Origin: an uncultured Clostridia bacterium
GTDB lineage: Bacteria; Bacillota; Clostridia; UBA1381
Assembly: GCA_947624485.1 (NCBI GenBank)
Contig: CANQKM010000002.1
Location: 186,001-250,000, forward strand
DNA: 64,000 bases
Direction of reading: 5' to 3'
Of this stretch, positions 60,250 to 64,000 are shown piece by piece; the first letter of the stretch is position 1, and each line of letters starts with the position of its first letter. The notes under the pieces are model-generated. The model saw only the letters and a program-made list of their open reading frames with translations. It made no database searches and had not been told where the DNA came from. Position numbers and translations under genes: made by a program.

Positions 60250-60312
60250 ATGAGCGAATTAACGATTGATCTAATCATAATTTTGCTAATTGTAATCTGG
60301 ATAAAGAAATAA
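60250..60312 (+). CDS. 20-residue hydrophobic peptide, putative type I toxin (module B)
   Basis: MSELTIDLIIILLIVIWIKK: acidic start, one hydrophobic helix, Trp and two Lys at the end, typical in shape of membrane-acting type I toxins. The ribosome-binding site AAAGGTG is 6 nt upstream, and leader bases GCGACCTT can pair with it. The leader (about 60182-60249) has a CGGAG-AAA-CTCCG-like hairpin and GATAACCGGAGCGG. A terminator hairpin follows the stop. Too short for gene finders; supported by its near-perfect copy with only silent changes. Confidence 0.65.
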   Translation: MSELTIDLIIILLIVIWIKK

Positions 60313-60414
60313 CCGCCCTATCTCGTAAATAGGACGGTTATGGGTAGAATTTATGTAATTCTACAAAATAATTAACTATTTGTGATAGAAACAGAATGTT
60401 TCCGCTCCTTCGTT
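60305..60414 (-). ncRNA. predicted antisense RNA (antitoxin), module B
   Basis: Minus-strand promoter TTGACA (60444-60449), 17-nt spacer, TATAGT (60421-60426); predicted start near 60414. The RNA opens GATAACGAAGGAGCGG, forms hairpin GAAACA-TTC-TGTTTC, and runs into the shared terminator and the peptide's last codons. Expression is inferred. Confidence 0.55.
60311..60339. terminator. bidirectional terminator, module B
   Basis: AACCGCCCTAT pairs with ATAGGACGGTT (one mismatch). On the minus strand it is followed by TTATTTCTTT, so it can also end the antisense RNA. Confidence 0.7.
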
Positions 60415-60482
60415 ATCTAAACTATATCACATTCTCTTTTATTTGTCAAGTATACAACTTTTTCCATCTTAAAACAGATCTA

Positions 60483-60511
60483 TTGCAATATAAATTTCAA
60501 TATGATATACT
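60483..60511 (+). promoter_or_regulatory. promoter of the peptide mRNA, module C
   Basis: TTGCAA (60483-60488), 17-nt spacer, TATACT (60506-60511), identical to module B. Confidence 0.75.
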
Positions 60512-60585
60512 GATTGCCGGGTGGCGGAGAAATCCGTGTGACCTTGATAACCGGAGCGGGGCGGTCTGTTTCGGAAAGGTGCTGT

Positions 60586-60648
60586 ATGAGCGAACTAACG
60601 ATTGATTTAATCATAATTTTGCTAATTGTAATCTGGATAAAGAAATAA
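60586..60648 (+). CDS. 20-residue hydrophobic peptide, putative type I toxin (module C)
   Basis: Same peptide as module B (MSELTIDLIIILLIVIWIKK). The two genes differ at codon 4 (TTA/CTA) and codon 8 (CTA/TTA), both Leu, so both visible changes are silent. This suggests the peptide sequence is selected and the gene is translated. Same leader, ribosome-binding site and terminator as module B. Confidence 0.65.
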   Translation: MSELTIDLIIILLIVIWIKK

Positions 60649-60750
60649 CCGCCCTATCTCGTAAATAGGACGGTTATGGGTAGAATGACGATGTCAATCT
60701 CAAATAATCTCTTAAAACGAATAGAAACAGAATGTTTCCGCTCCTTCGTT
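60640..60750 (-). ncRNA. predicted antisense RNA (antitoxin), module C
   Basis: Minus-strand promoter TTGACA (60780-60785), 17-nt spacer, TATAGT (60757-60762); predicted start near 60750. 5' sequence GATAACGAAGGAGCGG and the GAAACA hairpin are as in module B; the 3' half has diverged. The promoter starts one base from the end of the neighbouring leftward gene. Confidence 0.55.
60647..60675. terminator. bidirectional terminator, module C
   Basis: Same hairpin as module B, AACCGCCCTAT / ATAGGACGGTT, overlapping the peptide stop codon. Confidence 0.7.
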
Positions 60751-60786
60751 ATCTAAACTATACCACATTTCTCCTACATTGTCAAG

Positions 60787-61785
60787 TCAATTTTCAATCA
60801 CAACCGTCCGTGTGCTGCCGTCCCAATCGACGTTCACGTCGAACGCTTCCATAACGAACCGAAGCGGCACCATTGTACGGTTATTTTTAATCATAGCCGG
60901 AATATCAAGCTCCACGTCCTCACCATCGAACAGCGCACTGTCGGAACCGACAAACAAAATCATCTTATGCCCGTCCTTTTTAATCGTGACCGCCCGCGTC
61001 TTACCGTTCCAGCTTACGTCCGCGTCAAGCGCCTCGCTTATGCCGCGAATGGGAATAAGCGTATATGTATCACCGTTCACCGTTTCAAGCACGGGGTACT
61101 GGTCGTCGAACTGCAGAAGCTCGCCGTTCAGCCTAACCTTCGCGCCGACGTACGGAATATCGTTATGGTAATACCGCAGCACATGCTCTATATACTCCGC
61201 GTCGCCGTACGTTTCATACTGCCAGTTATCGGCGTACGCCGCAGCATTCGCACGCTCCGCGAGCCAATCGTCACCCTTCGCCTCAACGATCCTGTTAAGC
61301 ACCGTCTGACCGAAATTATACGACTGTATCATCTTCATATAATCACAGTCATACCGAATAAGCGACTGCGAAATCAAATACGCCGCGAACGGCACAGCCT
61401 TTTCCGGCACAAGCCTGTCCTCGAGCGTCCACTCCTCACCGGTCGTCCTTTTACCGAACTCGGCGAAGCTGTCACCGAGCGTGTACTCGATCTGCATAAT
61501 TCCCCACGCAGGGTACTCGCTGCCGTCCTCGCGGTAGCTCAAATTACGTCCCGAACTCTCCTGCATACAAATCGCGGCGAGCAAATTCGGATCTACGCCG
61601 TACTGATCGCCCGCTTGGCGGAACAAATCCGAATACGACTTGACCGCGCTGTTAAGCTGCATTGTACCGATCTCTATCCCATCCATGCTCGTGCCGCTGT
61701 GGTCGGGGATAACGCCGTCCGCGTACGCGCACACGCCCGACGCCGTCACAGCCGCGGCAAGCAAAAGACCAACAAGTCTTTTCAT
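60787..61785 (-). CDS. secreted lytic-transglycosylase-like protein with copper-amine-oxidase N-terminal (stalk) domain
   Basis: A 332-residue exported protein. Signal peptide MKRLVGLLLAAAVTASGVCA, then an SLT-like domain (about 45-200) with the catalytic Glu in NLLAAICMQESSGRNLS and WGIMQIEY. The C-terminal third (about 210-332) is a Cu_amine_oxidN1-type domain (PVLETVNGDTYTLIPIRGIS, TMVPLRFVMEAFDVNVDWDG), a wall or polymer-binding module common in Clostridia. Likely cleaves peptidoglycan. AAGGAG is 8 nt before the ATG at 61785. The module C antisense promoter lies just past its stop. Confidence 0.85.
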   Translation of the reverse strand: MKRLVGLLLAAAVTASGVCAYADGVIPDHSGTSMDGIEIGTMQLNSAVKSYSDLFRQAGDQYGVDPNLLAAICMQESSGRNLSYREDGSEYPAWGIMQIEYTLGDSFAEFGKRTTGEEWTLEDRLVPEKAVPFAAYLISQSLIRYDCDYMKMIQSYNFGQTVLNRIVEAKGDDWLAERANAAAYADNWQYETYGDAEYIEHVLRYYHNDIPYVGAKVRLNGELLQFDDQYPVLETVNGDTYTLIPIRGISEALDADVSWNGKTRAVTIKKDGHKMILFVGSDSALFDGEDVELDIPAMIKNNRTMVPLRFVMEAFDVNVDWDGSTRTVVIEN

Positions 61786-61903
61786 ATGTAGCACTCCTTA
61801 ATATTATAATACCCACCTACATTATAAACTTTTTCCGCGCTCTCGTCAATGTTATTAAATACCATGTATCACAAATGAAAAAAACGGGAAATATGTAAAC
61901 AAA

Positions 61904-61922
61904 TGTCAACAAACTGTTGACA
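61904..61922. promoter_or_regulatory. palindrome overlapping the -35 box, candidate operator
   Basis: TGTCAAC-AAACT-GTTGACA, a perfect 7-bp inverted repeat whose right arm contains the -35 TTGACA. A repressor here would block the promoter. The regulator is unknown. Confidence 0.5.
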
Positions 61923-61945
61923 AACCGCGTGTAATATAATACAAT
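61917..61945 (+). promoter_or_regulatory. promoter of the cation exchanger gene
   Basis: TTGACA (61917-61922), 17-nt spacer, TACAAT (61940-61945). Confidence 0.65.
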
Positions 61946-61955
61946 AATATAAGTA

Positions 61956-62078
61956 ATAAAGGGGAGTAGTTCGCGCGCCTCGGCGCGATGAATGGGACGA
62001 CAAACCCGGAGAAATCCCGTCCATTCTGTAAGGAACAAGACTTTTATCACGTTTATGCGCGTGGTAAAGGTCTTTTTA
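61956..62078 (+). promoter_or_regulatory. yybP-ykoY (manganese) riboswitch with terminator
   Basis: Opens ATAAAGGGGAGTAG, the P1/L1 signature, and closes AACAAGACTTTTAT (L3 and P1'); ATAAAGG pairs with CTTTTAT. Inner stems GCGC/GCGC and GGGACG/CGTCC are present. The 3' side of P1 is also the 5' arm of a terminator (AAGACTTTTATCACG with CGTGGTAAAGGTCTT, then TTTATTT), so metal binding should favour read-through, an ON switch. Confidence 0.8.
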
Positions 62079-62107
62079 TTTACTCCCGAAAAAAAGGAGC
62101 GAAAAAA

Positions 62108-63064
62108 ATGAAAATCCTGCTAATGATAATATGCCTAATCGGCGGCTTCATACTGCTTGTAAAAGGCGCGGACTACTTTGTTGACGGCGCGTGCGCCATA
62201 TCGGCGAAGCTGCGCATACCGGCATACGTCGTCGGGCTTACCGTCGTAGCGTTCGGTACGAGCCTGCCCGAAGCGGCTGTATCGATAACCGCGTCCATAC
62301 AGGGCAGCAACGAAATCGCAATCGGCAACGTAATCGGCTCAAACACGTTTAACACGCTCGTCGTACTCGGCGCAAGCGCGCTGTTCGCGCCGATAATGGT
62401 AAAAAAGGACATACTCCGCCGCGACCTGCCGTTCTGCACCGCCGTGACCGTCCTTTTACCGATACTCATACTGACGCTGAACCACGGCGACCTCGCGCTG
62501 ACGCGGATCGACGGCATAATCCTGCTCGTATGCTTTGTAATATTCATGACCTTTTCCGTCATATCCGGCAAAAGGAAAGCCGCGCTCGAACCGCCGGAAA
62601 CGAGCGGCGGCGCGGACATGTCGGGGCTTAAATGCGCGCTGTTTGTGATACTGGGACTTGCAGGCGTGATCGCAGGCGGCGAACTCACGGTCTACGGCGC
62701 GAAATCGCTCGCGCTTATCGCGGGACTGTCGGAAACGGTCGTCGCGCTCACGGTCGTCGCAATCGGCACGAGCCTGCCGGAGCTTGTAACATCGGTCGTC
62801 GCGTCGCGCAAGAATCAAAACGACATCGCGGTCGGCAACGTGATCGGCTCAAACATATTCAACCTGCTGTTTATCCTCGGCATGTCGGCGACGATAGGCA
62901 CGATCGGCTCGGACATGAACGGCGTTATCGACGCGTGCGTGCTTGTGGGGGTAATGCTGCTGCTGTGCGTCCTCACGGCGACGCGCAAGCGGATAGACCG
63001 CGCGGAGGGCATTGTAATGCTGCTTTTGTACGTTGCGTACACCGCGTACCTGCTTATCAGATAA
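62108..63064 (+). CDS. CaCA-family cation exchanger (YrbG-like)
   Basis: A 318-residue protein with about ten helices in two inverted halves, each with the alpha-repeat: VVAFGTSLPEAAVSITASIQ then GNVIGSNTFNTL, and VVAIGTSLPELVTSVVASRK then GNVIGSNIFNLL. Usually called Na+/Ca2+ antiporter; the manganese-type riboswitch upstream suggests Mn2+ export. GGAGCGAAAAAA precedes the ATG at 62108; upstream in-frame sequence belongs to the riboswitch. Ends in a terminator. Confidence 0.92.
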   Translation: MKILLMIICLIGGFILLVKGADYFVDGACAISAKLRIPAYVVGLTVVAFGTSLPEAAVSITASIQGSNEIAIGNVIGSNTFNTLVVLGASALFAPIMVKKDILRRDLPFCTAVTVLLPILILTLNHGDLALTRIDGIILLVCFVIFMTFSVISGKRKAALEPPETSGGADMSGLKCALFVILGLAGVIAGGELTVYGAKSLALIAGLSETVVALTVVAIGTSLPELVTSVVASRKNQNDIAVGNVIGSNIFNLLFILGMSATIGTIGSDMNGVIDACVLVGVMLLLCVLTATRKRIDRAEGIVMLLLYVAYTAYLLIR

Positions 63065-63083
63065 AAATTTGTAAATTTTGTTC

Positions 63084-63113
63084 AAAAAACCGACTTTTGC
63101 AGGGCGGTTTTTT
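63084..63113 (+). terminator. intrinsic terminator of the exchanger gene
   Basis: AAAAAACCG pairs with CGGTTTTTT around a 12-nt loop. Confidence 0.6.
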
Positions 63114-63116
63114 GCA

Positions 63117-63145
63117 TTGTAAATAAATTGTAACAGGTGTATAAT
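63117..63145 (+). promoter_or_regulatory. promoter of the secreted protein gene
   Basis: TTGTAA (63117-63122), 17-nt spacer, TATAAT (63140-63145), directly after the terminator. Confidence 0.6.
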
Positions 63146-63212
63146 AGATACAGTATAATCTGCGTAATGTGCGATTTACACGCAGAATAAAAAAGAAAGA
63201 GGGAGAGGTTTT

Positions 63213-64000
63213 ATGAAAAGAACAAAAAAACTTTTGTCATTGCTCACCGCATTGGCAATAACCGCATCGTCCTTCGCGGCGATGGTAATTCCGGCAAGTG
63301 CGGATGTCAATGATCCGGCTGCGCCGGAATGGCAGATTGGTCGGGACGGTTCCGCTGCGGCTACGACTGACACCGTAACACAGGGCGGCGTACAAAATGC
63401 GCTTAAGATCAACGACAAGAATGTCTACGCGGCTATAAACGAGGTATCTACGGATACGGTAGAGTTCAAAACAGACGTATATCTTGATCCGACAGTGCAA
63501 AAGAATTTCAGAATTGTGCTGCAAAACGAAGCGGCTGAAATGTATGATACGGAAACGGCTTTTGCACAGGTGGCGTTTAATAATGGCGGCAAGGTGTATA
63601 CGGGACCGGATCTGGGAGATGCGGGTACGGAGCTGTTTACCCATAGTACAGCAGGTTGGTATACTTTTGATATAACGCTTGACTATAGCCAAAAGACAAC
63701 AGATCAGTTTATCACTCTTAAAGTAACCGATGCATTGGGTACAGTTCAAGGTACAGAAACAAAGATGGCTGCGATTGACGGTAAGGATACGACTTTAAAG
63801 GCTATCAGACTGATTAGGTCAGCGGCTCCGGTGTATTTCGCAAATTACACGGTAACGCCCGGCTCGGTTTTAGCTCCTGTGACAACACCGAGTACAGATC
63901 CCGGCGGTGACGGCGGCGATGACGGCGGCGACTTTTCATACGAACAGGATTTCGATGATTTGACGCAGCCTTCCGAATTGGGTTGGACATTAAGCGGCGA
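63213..64000 (+). CDS. secreted cell-surface protein, N-terminal part
   Basis: The first 262 codons of a gene that runs off the window. Signal peptide MKRTKKLLSLLTALAITASS, cleavage likely after PASA (about residue 31). A beta-rich region follows (about 33-225; FKTDVYLDPTVQKNFRIVLQ, WYTFDITLDYSQ), like a carbohydrate-binding or surface jelly-roll module, then a PSTDPGGDGGDDGGD linker and the start of a second domain. In this organism a polysaccharide-degrading enzyme, perhaps pectinolytic, is plausible but unproven. GGGAGAGG precedes the ATG. Confidence 0.8.
   Translation, partial: MKRTKKLLSLLTALAITASSFAAMVIPASADVNDPAAPEWQIGRDGSAAATTDTVTQGGVQNALKINDKNVYAAINEVSTDTVEFKTDVYLDPTVQKNFRIVLQNEAAEMYDTETAFAQVAFNNGGKVYTGPDLGDAGTELFTHSTAGWYTFDITLDYSQKTTDQFITLKVTDALGTVQGTETKMAAIDGKDTTLKAIRLIRSAAPVYFANYTVTPGSVLAPVTTPSTDPGGDGGDDGGDFSYEQDFDDLTQPSELGWTLSG

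Larger units (their letters stand above)
60131..60785. repeat. 336-bp direct duplication of a toxin-antitoxin-like module (B and C)
   Basis: Every landmark recurs 336 bp later: sense -35 (60147, 60483), ATG (60250, 60586), terminator (60311, 60647), antisense start region (60385, 60721) and antisense -35 (60444, 60780). The part between the terminator and the antisense hairpin has the same length but has diverged, while peptide, 5' leader and antisense 5' part are almost identical. Confidence 0.85.

Noticed and set aside
1-64000. tRNA genes, rRNA operons, CRISPR arrays, prophage or complete insertion sequences
   Set aside because: I found no tRNA-like arms, rRNA segments, regularly spaced repeats with spacers, transposase or phage structural genes. 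Only small repeats and gene remnants are present.

Overview
The window looks like a chromosome segment of an anaerobic, probably spore-forming member of the Clostridia (Bacillota) of middling GC content. The evidence is spo0A, 6S RNA, a TRAP (mtrB) gene, the hprK-murB-rapZ-yvcK-whiA block, dnaE-pfkA-pyk, an OLE RNA with oapA beside dxs, and DUF1292, DUF896 and YARHG proteins. Uronate catabolism genes, an alpha-galacturonidase, a large beta-galactosidase, an S-layer-homology (SLH) remnant and a pyruvyl transferase suggest a plant-polysaccharide user with SLH proteins anchored on a pyruvylated wall polymer. The exact taxon is not established here.

Layout. 1-6 kb is an accessory zone: a cut-off lipoprotein and a divergent LysR regulator, broken gene fragments (a frameshifted small gene, an SLH domain, a methyltransferase with its middle deleted), an AT-rich Shedu-type defence nuclease overlapping an orphan sigma factor, TfoX-like, EFR1-like and orphan DNA methyltransferase genes. 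6-18 kb is carbohydrate and housekeeping: lacZ, DUF1292, 6S RNA, hydrolase-rhodanese, a His-rich CobW GTPase, then lplD-uxaC-uxaB-uxaA for galacturonate. 18-23.5 kb is a surface-polysaccharide locus in two divergent operons separated by a triple palindrome. 23.5-31 kb has a putative type I toxin-antitoxin module, spo0A, asnA-asnS and small genes. 31-45 kb is the conserved hprK-to-pyk block. 45-51.2 kb is a leftward run of two anchored coiled-coil paralogues, ispE-tlyA-dxs-oapA and OLE RNA. 51.3-60 kb has prfA, a uronate-type SDR, an L,D-transpeptidase, proBA, riboswitch-controlled folT, prs and a nucleotidyltransferase. 60-64 kb has a 336-bp duplicated toxin-antitoxin-like module, a lytic-transglycosylase-like protein, a yybP-ykoY riboswitch with a cation exchanger, and the start of a secreted protein.

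Four things stand out. (1) Three tiny hydrophobic peptide genes each face a convergent antisense promoter; two are identical in protein but differ by synonymous changes. (2) A 13-bp repeat, GGGGACACTAAAA, occurs in five places: as palindromes that may terminate transcription, inside two reading frames, and as the apparent ribosome-binding site of a gene. (3) Three palindromes with 22-nt periodicity and a compensatory base-pair change sit exactly between the divergent promoters of the surface-polysaccharide operons. (4) An OLE RNA-oapA pair lies upstream of dxs.

All calls come from reading the sequence and from memory of the families; no database search was run.
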